The notes under the pieces: model-generated
Seen by the model: only the letters and a program-made list of their open reading frames with translations
What the model was told of the DNA's origin: nothing
Database searches by the model: none
In this document: positions 8,943 to 17,691 of the stretch, in pieces
Numbering within the stretch: position 1 is the first letter of the stretch
Layout of the letters: every line of letters begins with the position of its first letter
Made by a program: the position numbers and the translations under genes
Assembly (NCBI GenBank): GCA_019747705.1
Contig: JAIEQM010000118.1
Span: 1 to 38,487 of the forward strand
Direction of reading: 5' to 3'
Source of the DNA: Chitinophagaceae bacterium
GTDB lineage: Bacteria > Bacteroidota > Bacteroidia > Chitinophagales > Chitinophagaceae
DNA length: 38,487 nucleotides

Positions 8943-9908
8943 ATGACAGACCATCAATTACAGGAACAATTATTAAACGCAGAACTCACAGCGCCGCAGG
9001 GTGTGTGGGAGCAGGTGCTTACTGTATTGGATGAAGATGCAGAGGATGCTGAACTGGAGAAAAAAATAAATAACTCATTGCTTGCTGTGCCTGCAACTGC
9101 ATGGAATAACATTGAAGAAACTCTCAATACCATAAAAGAAGATGAAGCCATTGCTGCATCTGTGAATGATACGGAATTAACACCCCCTGTTTTTATTTGG
9201 GAGAAGATTGAATACTCTTTAAATGAAACGGATGATACAGCAATAGCTGACAAACTTATAAAAGCAGAAGTGCAAGCGCCTGCTGATATGTGGCCAAAGA
9301 TTGAAGAACAACTGCAAGCTGCTGCTAAAGTAATTCCCATTACCAAACGATATGCACCGCTTTACAGAATGGCAGCAGCGGCCGTTATTCTCGGGTTTAT
9401 AGCATGGGGCGCTTTTCAACTAATACCCAAGCAACAGGCAACAACTGCATCTAATGAACCTAAAGCAATTCCCAAAGAAAATACTCCTCCCCCAACTGAT
9501 ACCAATACAGCAGTACAAAAGCCTTCTGTTGTTGTAAATGAACCGCAACAAACTGAAAGCAAAAAGAATGATTTAATTGCATCTGTTGCTAAAAAAAGAA
9601 AGATTGTAAAAACAATCAGCCCTGATGAATTGGCACACAACAGTGCAAGACCAACTGCAAAGTCTTCTGATTTTGCTGAAACGAATTATTTGCTGGTGCT
9701 GGATGAAAAAGGTGAACTCATCCGTGTATCCAAAAAACTCAGCGCCATGGATTGTGCAAAGAACAATGATGTTCCTGTTGATGCCATTACTGCATTGCAG
9801 GCAAAAGACTGCGAAGACAAGATTAAAAAATTACAGCAACGTATGGCTACTTCTGTGCTTGGGATTATTCTTGACCCCGGCACACTTACAAATGCTACGG
9901 AGAAATAG
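8943..9908 (+). CDS. membrane anti-sigma-like protein with four tandem Trp-motif repeats
   Basis: The 321-residue protein is the probable anti-sigma partner of the ECF factor 8 nt upstream. The cytosolic N-terminus (1-135) holds four repeats of about 32 residues, each with (A/T)P or VP, then Trp, then an I/V-E-containing helix. The Trp residues fall at 22, 54, 86 and 117, in contexts APQGVWEQV, VPATAWNNIEE, PPVFIWEKIE and APADMWPKIEE. One membrane helix lies at about 142-161 (MAAAAVILGFIAWGAFQLI). The periplasmic part is Pro/Thr/Lys-rich at 162-215, then a globular tail with LLVLDEKGELIRVSKKL. The anti-sigma protein of the second module (32683-33264) has the same Trp motif once. No zinc-binding HxxxCxxC is seen. 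Confidence 0.75.
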   Translation: MTDHQLQEQLLNAELTAPQGVWEQVLTVLDEDAEDAELEKKINNSLLAVPATAWNNIEETLNTIKEDEAIAASVNDTELTPPVFIWEKIEYSLNETDDTAIADKLIKAEVQAPADMWPKIEEQLQAAAKVIPITKRYAPLYRMAAAAVILGFIAWGAFQLIPKQQATTASNEPKAIPKENTPPPTDTNTAVQKPSVVVNEPQQTESKKNDLIASVAKKRKIVKTISPDELAHNSARPTAKSSDFAETNYLLVLDEKGELIRVSKKLSAMDCAKNNDVPVDAITALQAKDCEDKIKKLQQRMATSVLGIILDPGTLTNATEK

Positions 9909-9944
9909 ATTCAGAATTACACTTTATTGGCACTTTTTTTTGTT

Positions 9945-9963
9945 AGCCCTTTACATGCGGGCT
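9945..9963 (+). terminator. weak candidate terminator after the anti-sigma gene
   Basis: A 5-bp stem AGCCC/GGGCT with a 9-nt loop is followed by CAATAATTTT. It is short and the loop is large, so termination efficiency is doubtful. Confidence 0.3.
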
Positions 9964-10173
9964 CAATAATTTTAAGACTGATAAAACTGCAGAAGATTAA
10001 GACAGCCACAGTACTAAATATTGATTGAAAAACACGTTACTTCCTGATAATAGTTTTACTCAACGCAAGCTAAAAATACGAATGCTTCCGTTTCATTAAT
10101 AGTCAACTGAGGGGAGACAAGCTAAAAGTTAAAAAAACGAATTGCAAGTTTAGATTTCACAACTAAAAGCAAA

Positions 10174-10199
10174 AAGGCCGCATAAAATCATGCAGCCCT
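10174..10199 (-). terminator. rho-independent terminator of the first TonB/DUF4249 operon
   Basis: On the minus strand AGGGCTGCAT pairs with ATGCGGCCTT: ten pairs, two of them G-U, around a 6-nt loop. TTTTTGCTTTT follows directly. It lies 32 nt past the stop of the DUF4249 gene. Confidence 0.8.
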
Positions 10200-10231
10200 T
10201 TCTTCATTAACCAAAACATGAAAAATACTCA

Positions 10232-11026
10232 TCACTCTTTAACATCAATAAATACGGTATCAGCAATGTTCACAGAAGTGAAAATACCCAACCCATTAAC
10301 TATATTAGTAGGCACTGCTGCAAGGTTTTGAGAGTTGGAACTTGTAGAGTTGTATAAAGCTGCCAGCTCTGGCAACACACGGTAAAGAATTAATGCATTA
10401 CGACCATAATATTTAAACTCACCAAAATTTATTTCTTTGCTGTTACCCTGGTCAGGCGTATTTGCAAAAGCAGGGCCTCTTCCATTCGTAGAAATTTCAG
10501 AAGCGGCAGGATCAACCGACTTAATAGCTATGTAATGATAGTCAGCGTTAGTATTATTCCATTTTGCTTTGAGTGGTTCCGGAAAACTTGGAATGCCTCC
10601 TCCCGGGCCACCACTAAAGCTGGGTATGGTAATAGAACCCGGAGAACAGGTAAAGTTCACGGGTTTTTGCGGCACCGTTGTGCTGGCAGTTATTGTTTCA
10701 TTGTTATAAACAAATTGCAAAGAATACGTTGCTCCTGCAACAACAGGCATTCCTGTGTTCTCATACACTCCAAAAGAATTTTGTTTAAATACATAAGTAG
10801 TATTGTTGTAAGTAACAATTACGTTGAGGGCATCAATGGTGCGGCTGCCGTTATTTTCCACGCCATTTATAATTTGCTTTGTTACTTTTATTTGAGCTGC
10901 AATGCCTGGTTGTAAAAAGGCTTCTACAACAGCTTTGGCCTCGTTATTTTTTTGATCCTCCTTAGTACAACTTATTAAAAAAGCAAGCATACAAACATTA
11001 AAAAAAACGTTTTTTATAGTAGCCAT
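10232..11026 (-). CDS. DUF4249-family outer-membrane lipoprotein (first copy)
   Basis: The 264-residue protein has a lipoprotein signal peptide: a hydrophobic stretch at 7-19 ends in the lipobox LISC with Cys20. The mature part is a beta-rich domain typical of DUF4249: an early VVEAFL strand, YxFKQNSFGVYENTG, a TVPQKP linker, a central GGPGGG loop, and a C-terminal TNIVNGLGIFTSVNIADTVFI. The ATG follows the stop of a TonB-dependent receptor by 9 nt, so the two are co-transcribed. Such pairs suggest the lipoprotein sits on or near the receptor and helps take up an unknown ligand. A second pair lies immediately upstream (13861-16999). Confidence 0.78.
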   Translation of the reverse strand: MATIKNVFFNVCMLAFLISCTKEDQKNNEAKAVVEAFLQPGIAAQIKVTKQIINGVENNGSRTIDALNVIVTYNNTTYVFKQNSFGVYENTGMPVVAGATYSLQFVYNNETITASTTVPQKPVNFTCSPGSITIPSFSGGPGGGIPSFPEPLKAKWNNTNADYHYIAIKSVDPAASEISTNGRGPAFANTPDQGNSKEINFGEFKYYGRNALILYRVLPELAALYNSTSSNSQNLAAVPTNIVNGLGIFTSVNIADTVFIDVKE

Positions 11027-11035
11027 AATTCAAAA

Positions 11036-13768
11036 TTATTTAAACCTGTAAGTAAAAGTTAAGTTGGGTGTAAAGCCAAGATAGTTTACATCTGTAGTAA
11101 TGATATTGTTATTGCTTATTTCAAAGTTTTTAAACCAGATGTTCTGACGGTTGTAAACGTTAAAGAGTGATAACCCAATGGTTCCGTTACGGCTTCCTGC
11201 TTCGCCATAGTTATAAGTAACTCCCAAATCCAGGCGGTGATAAGAAGGCAGCCGGTAACTGTTTTTATCAGATACTGTAAAATAGTTTTGCTCCGTGCCA
11301 TTAAGTAATGTAACGGTATAAGCTCCTGATGGAGCAGTATAGGGCCTGCCGGTTGCTAAAATAAATGTGGCTGAAAAATCGAAGCGGTTCAGTTTATACA
11401 TGTGTACCGTTTTAAATTCATGCCGCACATCATTGGCCGCATAAAAATCATTCTTGCCATATACTTCAAAATTGTTTACCGCCTCGCCCAGCGTGTAAGC
11501 CATCCATCCGTTATACTTTCCGAATTTTTTCTGAACAAGTATATCAATACCTCTTGCATAGCCGGTGCCCTGGAAAAAGTTTTCTGAAAAACTGGATTGC
11601 CCCGGGCTTATCTGGAAACGCAGTGAATATTCACTTAAACCTGTGAGTTTTTTTTGATATGCTTCAACATCAATCAAAAAGGTTTTATTCTCCCAGCTGA
11701 TGCCTGCTACGTATTGCACTGATGACGATACCGGCAGCTTATAATTATCAGCCAATACCCAAAAATCACGGCTGCCTTGCAAAATATCTTCTCTTATAAC
11801 CCGCTTGGCAAACTGGTAATACTTACCTGCTGATCCTTTTAATTTAATGTTATCAGTTATATCAAATGTTGCATTAAGTCTTGGCTCGTAATACATTTTT
11901 TGTGTTTGATCAAAGTAGGTAGCACGAATACCGGGTATCAATTGTATCCGGTCTTTTAAAAAAGAAATCTTATCCTGCAAATAAGCGGTATAGGTATTGC
12001 CTTTTGTAGCACGGTCAACTAATTTGCTCGTATCATTTTGTGCATAGGAATATTTAATATCATTATGAGTGATATGATACCCTGTTTCAATTGTGTTATG
12101 TTTATTGAGCTTTATTTCCACATCTGTTTTTACAGAATAATCTTTCAGGTTATTATCTTCCAGCGTACCCCGGCGGATAGTGGTTTCTTTTCCCTGGTCA
12201 TCAGTGGTGGTAATATTAGCGCTCCTGTCTCTGTTACTGAAATAATTGGAATAGCTGATGAGTGTGTTTGAAAAGATTTTCTTGTTCCATCTTCTGCTCC
12301 ACTTTAAACTGCTGCCTGTATTTCCCCATTTCGTAATATCAGCAATGTTAATTCCAAAGTTGCCGCCGCTGCCTCTGAGAAACTCAGGAATTTCAGGAAT
12401 GATGGAATTGTCCAAATTGTCTTTGCCATTATAAATACTCCAGCTAAACACATCTTTAGTGGTGGGCTTCCAGGTAAACTTGGCATTTAAATCATAAAAG
12501 AAAGAACGTGTTTTTTGATTGCTGTTGCCAAACGGGCCGGCATTGTTATTTGTTTCTGTTCCGCTTTCCCCGCTGTACTTATCAAAAATTTTGTTGTATA
12601 AAGAAGTTCTGAAACTTTTACGGTAATTAATAATACCAGTTACATTTTTTGCAATAGGGCCTTCGCCAAAAAGATTTACACTCATCAAACTAAAATCAGC
12701 GCCTCCGTTAAATTCTTTTTTATTTCCTTCTTTGCCATTAATATCCACCACGCTGCTGAGCCTGCCGCCATACTTGCTTTCAAAGCCACCTTTATACAAT
12801 GAAACATCTCTGATAGCATTGCTGTTAAATGCGCTGAAGAAACCAAACAGGTGTTCAACATTGTATACTGTAAATCCGTCAAATAAAACCAAACTCTGGT
12901 CGGGTGTGCCACCACGTACATAAAGCCCTGATGTATTTTCATTAGCTGCACTTACACCCGGCATTAACTGAAAGGAGCGGAAAATATCTTTTTCGCCAAT
13001 ACTTGGCAATGTGGAAATTAATGCAGGTGTCATCTTAATCATGCTCACTTTTTGATTGAGCTTAAACGACTGTGCTTTTTTTCCATAAACCACTACTTCG
13101 TTTAAAGCATTTTTTGATGACAACATTTGAATATTTACAGAATCCAGCGCTTTTTGAGGCGACAGAAAATATTTTGAAACCGTATAACCCACACTGGAAA
13201 ATTCAAGGATCGCTGTATCAGAAGGAACATTGAACAATGTGAAATATCCATCAACATTAGAAGTAGTGCCTCCGGATTTACCCAATACACTCACAGTAAC
13301 ATTCGCCATAGGCTCCCCATTATTTACATCTGTAATTTTCCCCGCAACAGTTACATTTAATTTTTGGGGCAGTTCAAAAACGGCCCGTATCTGTTCCCTG
13401 TTCTCTGCTTTTTGCAACGCAAGTGTTACTTCAGGTGTATACGTTTCCCTGCGCCCAATGATGTAAATGGTATTATCCTCTGCAATAAAGTATCTGGAGT
13501 TGGTAGCCCTGCAAATAGCTTTTAAAATAAATTCCAGGTTATCTGCATGGAAATCGTTTGTTAATTCAAACCTTGAAAGTCGCTCCCTGTTAAAATTAAA
13601 TTTTACATTCAGCACTTTCGCCAGCTTATCCAGCTCTTCATCAGCACTTGCATAGCAAAAGAATTTATCAACTGATTTGGTGAGAACAGAATTCTTTTGT
13701 TGCTGTGCGTTGCCAGAATAACAAAAAAACAAGAACACAGATACCGACAGAAGAATAACTCTTAGCAT
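11036..13768 (-). CDS. TonB-dependent receptor with STN and carboxypeptidase-regulatory-like domains
   Basis: The 910-residue outer-membrane receptor imports an unknown ligand using TonB energy. A signal peptide ends near residue 22. An STN (secretin/TonB short N-terminal) domain lies at about 36-106, a CarboxypepD_reg-like domain at 138-215 (VAGKITDVNNGEPMANVTV, VDGYFTLFNVP), and a plug at 245-355 with GLYVRGGTPDQSLVLFDG and YKGGFESKYGGRLSSVVDI. A beta-barrel runs to the C-terminus (LTFTYRFK). The frame extends to a GTG at 13774, but ATG 13768 gives a normal signal peptide and lies 62 nt from a TTTGTCCGTTT site. STN domains often pass a signal to FecR/FecI-type regulators; none is adjacent. 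DUF4249 follows 9 nt downstream. Confidence 0.92.
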   Translation of the reverse strand: MLRVILLSVSVFLFFCYSGNAQQQKNSVLTKSVDKFFCYASADEELDKLAKVLNVKFNFNRERLSRFELTNDFHADNLEFILKAICRATNSRYFIAEDNTIYIIGRRETYTPEVTLALQKAENREQIRAVFELPQKLNVTVAGKITDVNNGEPMANVTVSVLGKSGGTTSNVDGYFTLFNVPSDTAILEFSSVGYTVSKYFLSPQKALDSVNIQMLSSKNALNEVVVYGKKAQSFKLNQKVSMIKMTPALISTLPSIGEKDIFRSFQLMPGVSAANENTSGLYVRGGTPDQSLVLFDGFTVYNVEHLFGFFSAFNSNAIRDVSLYKGGFESKYGGRLSSVVDINGKEGNKKEFNGGADFSLMSVNLFGEGPIAKNVTGIINYRKSFRTSLYNKIFDKYSGESGTETNNNAGPFGNSNQKTRSFFYDLNAKFTWKPTTKDVFSWSIYNGKDNLDNSIIPEIPEFLRGSGGNFGINIADITKWGNTGSSLKWSRRWNKKIFSNTLISYSNYFSNRDRSANITTTDDQGKETTIRRGTLEDNNLKDYSVKTDVEIKLNKHNTIETGYHITHNDIKYSYAQNDTSKLVDRATKGNTYTAYLQDKISFLKDRIQLIPGIRATYFDQTQKMYYEPRLNATFDITDNIKLKGSAGKYYQFAKRVIREDILQGSRDFWVLADNYKLPVSSSVQYVAGISWENKTFLIDVEAYQKKLTGLSEYSLRFQISPGQSSFSENFFQGTGYARGIDILVQKKFGKYNGWMAYTLGEAVNNFEVYGKNDFYAANDVRHEFKTVHMYKLNRFDFSATFILATGRPYTAPSGAYTVTLLNGTEQNYFTVSDKNSYRLPSYHRLDLGVTYNYGEAGSRNGTIGLSLFNVYNRQNIWFKNFEISNNNIITTDVNYLGFTPNLTFTYRFK

Positions 13769-13830
13769 AAGCACTTAGAATTTTTGTAAAAATCATTTCT
13801 TTGCTTAGCAAAAACTGTTAAAGGGCATTC

Positions 13831-13841
13831 AAACGGACAAA
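13831..13841 (-). promoter_or_regulatory. TTTGTCCG motif, site A (first TonB/DUF4249 operon)
   Basis: The minus strand reads TTTGTCCGTTT, ending 62 nt before ATG 13768. AGTTTTTG follows 19 nt after the motif's TTTG plus a few bases, a feature shared with site B. It is one of six such sites in the window and a probable operator or promoter element. Confidence 0.6.
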
Positions 13842-13860
13842 TTGAATTCTGAATTTATTC

Positions 13861-14667
13861 TTATGGCACCCGAATAGTTTTTGAGCTTACACTATGTGCA
13901 CTGAAATAACCAAGCGCCCCTCCAACAATATTTGTAACAGGGTTCGCAGGTGTTGCGCTGGAGCTCCCGGTGGCCGCTTGGTCTAAGCTGTACCAATATT
14001 TATATACTTCAGGGGCTATACAAAACATATCAACCCTTGCAATATCCCCGGCTTTTAATTCTTCATTGCTTGTTGCTCCAGGGTTGGCCAGGGGTCTTGT
14101 GGAACGAAGACCGTCACTTAAATCATCATTATACACAAAAACCTGTTTTACCTGTATTGCATTATTATATTGTATAAAACGGTAACTGTTACCTTTACCA
14201 GCAGGATCCTGGTAAGAAGGAACCAGGATTTTAGAACTGCTGCCACCAAATGCAAAATTGTCAACAGTAACGGTATCTAATAGTACCAACTGCAAAGGCA
14301 TTGTGCAAACAGATGTAAATTCAGCAGTGCCTATTTTTACTTTTAATGAATAGGTATTGCCGGGTATGCCTGTAAATGCTGAAGATTTATAAATACCTGC
14401 TGCTGTTTCAGATAATGTATAGGTAGTACTGTTATTTAGCTGTATAGTTACCACAGCACCTGTAATGCCTGTAAAGTTGCTATTCTCATTAAATGCTTTT
14501 GTTTGAGAAATCCTTACCTCTGCAGGCGAGCCTGCAATATTTGAAACAGTTCCTTCAATCACATATTTTTTATCAGCTTCATTTAATTGCACATCAATTA
14601 CTTTTTCACAGGAAATGAGAAATAAAACACTGGCTAATCCAAAAACAGAAAATAGTTTATTATACAT
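13861..14667 (-). CDS. DUF4249-family outer-membrane lipoprotein (second copy)
   Basis: The 268-residue protein is a paralogue of the 10232-11026 product. From ATG 14667 the signal peptide MYNKLFSVFGLASVLFLISC ends in a lipobox with Cys20. The longer frame to 14826 overlaps the receptor gene and adds a non-signal sequence, so it is rejected. The mature part has YVIEGTVSN, a TYSLKVKI strand, a TMP linker, RFIQYNNA, and a C-terminal NPVTNIVGGALGYFSAHSVS that aligns with the end of the first copy. It follows the second receptor by 4 nt and is surely co-transcribed with it. Ligand and structure are unknown. Confidence 0.78.
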   Translation of the reverse strand: MYNKLFSVFGLASVLFLISCEKVIDVQLNEADKKYVIEGTVSNIAGSPAEVRISQTKAFNENSNFTGITGAVVTIQLNNSTTYTLSETAAGIYKSSAFTGIPGNTYSLKVKIGTAEFTSVCTMPLQLVLLDTVTVDNFAFGGSSSKILVPSYQDPAGKGNSYRFIQYNNAIQVKQVFVYNDDLSDGLRSTRPLANPGATSNEELKAGDIARVDMFCIAPEVYKYWYSLDQAATGSSSATPANPVTNIVGGALGYFSAHSVSSKTIRVP

Positions 14668-14671
14668 AAGA

Positions 14672-16999
14672 TTAAAATTTAAAGTTGTATGAAACAGAAG
14701 GTATCCAGCGAAATAATGAAGTTTGAACGGCCTCTGTTTTAGTGGGGTCATTTTTGTTATCACGAAAAGTGATAGTGTATGCATTTTCCCTTCCGTAAGC
14801 ATTGTACAAACTAAACGCCAGCTCACTGCTCCTTTTTTTCTTTTGCTTTAATTGCATAGTAGCGCCTAAATCCAGGCGGTGATAAGATGGCATTCGGTAA
14901 CCATTTCTATTCGTATAGTAATAAACGGTTTGCCCGCCCACTGTGTATTTGCTATTGGGAAATGTAATAGCATCGCCTGTGTAATAAATCCAGTTGGCAG
15001 AGAGTACCCATTTTTTATTGAGCTGATACATGCCTACCACTGCTATATCATGCGTTCTGTCCTGGCGTGCATTATACCATTGGTTGTTATTGATGCCATC
15101 AATCTTCCGTTCAGTTTTTGATAAAGTATAACTGATCCATCCGGTGAGCTTACCTGTTTTTTTGCGGAGCATTGTTTCAAGACCGTATGCCCTGCCTTTA
15201 CCAAAAAGCAGTTGGCTTTCAATTACATCATTGGTAAATACATTGGCTCCATCCCTGTAATCAATTTGGTTTTGCATGTTTTTATAGTATACTTCTGCTG
15301 TTAATTCATATTTATTACCGGCAAGGTTTTTATAGTACCCCAATGACACCTGGTCAGATATTTCGGGCTTAATAATATTGCTGCTGCTGATCCATTTATC
15401 AGTTGGTGTGCTGCTGGTACTGTTGCTGATGAGGTGCATGTTCTGCACATTACGTACATATGATGCTTTTACAGAACTGCTGTTGTTAAATTGATAACCC
15501 ATTGCCAGGCGTGGTTCCAGGTTCCAGTAAGTTTTTACCACTTCCCCCTTTTTATAACTCATGGTATCTATTACCTGGCCATTGCCATTAAGATTATAGT
15601 AATCACCATCACCCAATACACTAAAAGCTGTTAACCTTGTACCATAAGTAATATTCAGTTTATCAGATGCCTTCCATGTATTGGTGATGTACGCACCATT
15701 TTCAAGTGAATATCTTTTTTGTTGTACAAAATTTCCGAGGCTGGATGTTTCAGATGCCGTTACCTCACCGGGGCGAACAGTATGATAAATACTGCTCCAT
15801 CCAAAACGGATATTGTTTTTAGCATTGGCGTTTAGCTGGTAATCCTGTTTTAAATTCCAATCTCTTATTTGTGAAAAGATTTTAAAATCATTAGAGCCAT
15901 TTTTAATATTAATTGAATAATCATAGTTGCTGTATATTAATGAAGTATTAGAAAATAATTTTTTATTGAAGATATGATTCCATCTTACAGTGCCGGTTGT
16001 GTTGCCCCAGTCAATGCCAAACTGATCGCCAAAACCAAGCTTGTCTTTTCCAAAATACCCGCTTACAAAAATTTTATCTTTTGCACCCAGCTCATAATTC
16101 ATTTTTGCATTAAAGTCATAGAAATACAATTTACTTTTGCTAAGCGTACTGTCAGGTGATGCTTTCAAAAAAAGATCAGCATAGGTTCTTCTCCCTGTTA
16201 CAAGAAATGAGGATTTATCTTTTTGTACAGGGCCTTCCACATTGAGTTTAGCTGATATCAATCCAATACCGCCGCTGACATTGTAATCCTGGTTATTACC
16301 ATCATTCATTTTTATATCCAGCACTGAAGATAATCTTCCGCCATATTGTGCAGGCATACCACCTTTATAAACGGTAACATCTTTAATAGCATCTGAATTA
16401 AACGTGGAGAAAAACCCCAAAAGATGTGATGCATTGTAAACATTGGCTTCATCCAGCAAAATCTGGTTTTGATCGCTGGTTCCGCCTCTTACAAAAAAAC
16501 CGGCATTACCATCACCAGCAGATTTGATGCCGGGCAACAACTGAATGGTTTTAAGCACGTCCTTTTCACCAAAAATTACGGGTATATTTTTTATTTCCTT
16601 AATAGTTAAGCGCTCTACTCCTGTCTGTGCACCACTGATGGTTCTGCCACGTGGCGAGGTGCCACGTATTACTACTTCACCCAGTTCCTTCGGCTCTTCC
16701 TCCAGCAAAATATTGAGCTTGATATCTTTGTCAAGAACTACAGAAAGGGTATCAGCTTTCTTTCCTACTGCACTTACTTCCAACTCATAGTTACCTGCGG
16801 GCAATGTAAAAGAATAAAAACCATATTCATTAGAACTTATACCACCGGGTTTATTGATGAGGCGTATGGAAGCATTGATAATTGTTTCACCTGTTTTCTT
16901 ACTCTTTACTGTACCGCTGATGGTAAAGCGTTGCTGAGCTGATGCGGCACTGATTAACAGCAAAAAAGTGAAAAAAAATGAAAGTTGTTTTAAAGCCAT
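14672..16999 (-). CDS. TonB-dependent receptor with CarboxypepD_reg-like domain (no STN)
   Basis: The 775-residue outer-membrane receptor has a signal peptide ending at about residue 22 (ASAQQ). The CarboxypepD_reg-like domain at 24-105 has ISGTVKSKKTGETI and NEYGFYSFTLPAGNYEL. The plug at about 125-245 has GFFVRGGTSDQNQILLDEA and YKGGMPAQYGGRLSSVLDI. The barrel ends in VSYNFKF. Plug segments and the VYN(A/V)xHLFGFFS-type loop closely parallel the neighbouring receptor, but the STN domain is absent. The start ATG 16999 lies 67 nt behind site B. The DUF4249 gene follows after 4 nt. The tandem pair may reflect duplication with divergence of ligand. Confidence 0.92.
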   Translation of the reverse strand: MALKQLSFFFTFLLLISAASAQQRFTISGTVKSKKTGETIINASIRLINKPGGISSNEYGFYSFTLPAGNYELEVSAVGKKADTLSVVLDKDIKLNILLEEEPKELGEVVIRGTSPRGRTISGAQTGVERLTIKEIKNIPVIFGEKDVLKTIQLLPGIKSAGDGNAGFFVRGGTSDQNQILLDEANVYNASHLLGFFSTFNSDAIKDVTVYKGGMPAQYGGRLSSVLDIKMNDGNNQDYNVSGGIGLISAKLNVEGPVQKDKSSFLVTGRRTYADLFLKASPDSTLSKSKLYFYDFNAKMNYELGAKDKIFVSGYFGKDKLGFGDQFGIDWGNTTGTVRWNHIFNKKLFSNTSLIYSNYDYSINIKNGSNDFKIFSQIRDWNLKQDYQLNANAKNNIRFGWSSIYHTVRPGEVTASETSSLGNFVQQKRYSLENGAYITNTWKASDKLNITYGTRLTAFSVLGDGDYYNLNGNGQVIDTMSYKKGEVVKTYWNLEPRLAMGYQFNNSSSVKASYVRNVQNMHLISNSTSSTPTDKWISSSNIIKPEISDQVSLGYYKNLAGNKYELTAEVYYKNMQNQIDYRDGANVFTNDVIESQLLFGKGRAYGLETMLRKKTGKLTGWISYTLSKTERKIDGINNNQWYNARQDRTHDIAVVGMYQLNKKWVLSANWIYYTGDAITFPNSKYTVGGQTVYYYTNRNGYRMPSYHRLDLGATMQLKQKKKRSSELAFSLYNAYGRENAYTITFRDNKNDPTKTEAVQTSLFRWIPSVSYNFKF

Positions 17000-17066
17000 G
17001 TTGCACGTTTTATGATTGAGTGCAAAATTTCATTTACATATCTAAACAAAAACTAAATAAGAACTT

Positions 17067-17077
17067 AAACGGACAAA
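17067..17077 (-). promoter_or_regulatory. TTTGTCCG motif, site B (second TonB/DUF4249 operon)
   Basis: The minus strand reads TTTGTCCGTTT, 67 nt before ATG 16999. AGTTTTTG begins 19 nt after the motif's TTTG, resembling the geometry of a Bacteroidota -33/-7 promoter with a poor -7 box. Confidence 0.6.
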
Positions 17078-17228
17078 ATAAGGGTTGAAAAGAGGCAGTA
17101 TCTAAAAACACATGGTAAAGTTACTTCCCCAAAAAAACAAATATTGCCCCAACTAAAACTACAGTTACCATCAGGCATTGGAAAAACACAACAGCTAATC
17201 CCGAAAAAAATATACATCGGCTGCTAAT

Positions 17229-17238
17229 CTGTCCGTTT
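17229..17238 (+). promoter_or_regulatory. TTTGTCCG-like motif, site C (efflux operon)
   Basis: The plus strand reads CTGTCCGTTT, one base different from sites A and B. It ends exactly 62 nt before the ATG at 17301, which supports that start over the in-frame TTG at 17262. CTTATTTA follows, as after site B. Confidence 0.5.
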
Positions 17239-17300
17239 CGGTATATCTTATTTACACTGCCTTGAAATTTATAAAACATTTGCTTTTCAAGTTTTTAATA

Positions 17301-17690
17301 ATGGCAGCACACATCAAAATCATGTCCGTTTTTTTACCTGTTTTTGTACAAATGGGTTTTGCTACTGGTCAAAACGGCAATGCAATAAACGGTAAATGGA
17401 AAAGCGAGGACGGGGATAAAAAAGTGCAAATGGAAATATACTTAGCTAAAGACGGAAAGCATTACGGAAAGGTAATTAATGATACAGAAAAACCTGCTAA
17501 TAACGGGCGCATCGCAATGAAAGCCCTTGCATATAATGAAAAAGAGAAAAATTATACAGGCATCATGCAGCCTCCTGATGTAAATATGGAATTAAACATT
17601 ACGGTAACGCTTGAAACAAAAGACCGTTTGAAAGTGGTAGCACGGAAATTATTGATGAAAAAAACCATGTATTTTATAAGAACAGACTAA
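17301..17690 (+). CDS. small secreted DUF2147-like protein (first copy)
   Basis: The 129-residue protein is predicted to be periplasmic or surface exposed. The N-terminus is a signal peptide of about 23 residues ending near FATGQ. The mature domain begins INGKWKSEDGDKKVQMEIYLAKDG and continues with HYGKVIND, NNGR and YTGIMQPP. This is the pattern of small DUF2147 beta-barrel domains. The frame could start at TTG 17262, but ATG 17301 gives a better signal sequence and the same 62-nt spacing from site C as other sites. It leads an operon and its stop lies 1 nt before a TolC-like gene. A paralogue at 24691-25071 shares the IYLAK, NG and Y-G-I spacing. Function unknown. Confidence 0.65.
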   Translation: MAAHIKIMSVFLPVFVQMGFATGQNGNAINGKWKSEDGDKKVQMEIYLAKDGKHYGKVINDTEKPANNGRIAMKALAYNEKEKNYTGIMQPPDVNMELNITVTLETKDRLKVVARKLLMKKTMYFIRTD

Positions 17691-17691
17691 A

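Larger units (their letters stand above)
9909..10231. other. 323-base intergenic region with two hairpins
   Basis: I see no gene here. A weak plus-strand hairpin lies at 9945-9963 and a strong minus-strand terminator at 10174-10199. The middle (about 9970-10170) is AT-rich with no open frame worth reporting. No TTTGTCCG motif is present. Confidence 0.6.
17000..17300. promoter_or_regulatory. divergent control region between receptor and efflux operons
   Basis: This 301-base region holds no gene. It contains two oppositely oriented copies of the TTGTCCGTTT motif (sites B and C), each 62-67 nt from the start codon it faces. The 150 bases between them are A-rich and include the inverted repeat ATGGTAA/TTACCAT (about 17112 and 17165), of unclear meaning. 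Confidence 0.55.

Noticed and set aside
9625..9969. 114-codon plus-strand open frame overlapping the end of the first anti-sigma-like gene
   Set aside because: Overlaps the real gene in another frame for most of its length and shows no domain.
13861..14826. Longer form of the second DUF4249 gene starting at 14826
   Set aside because: It overlaps the upstream receptor gene and hides the clear lipoprotein signal that starts at 14667.
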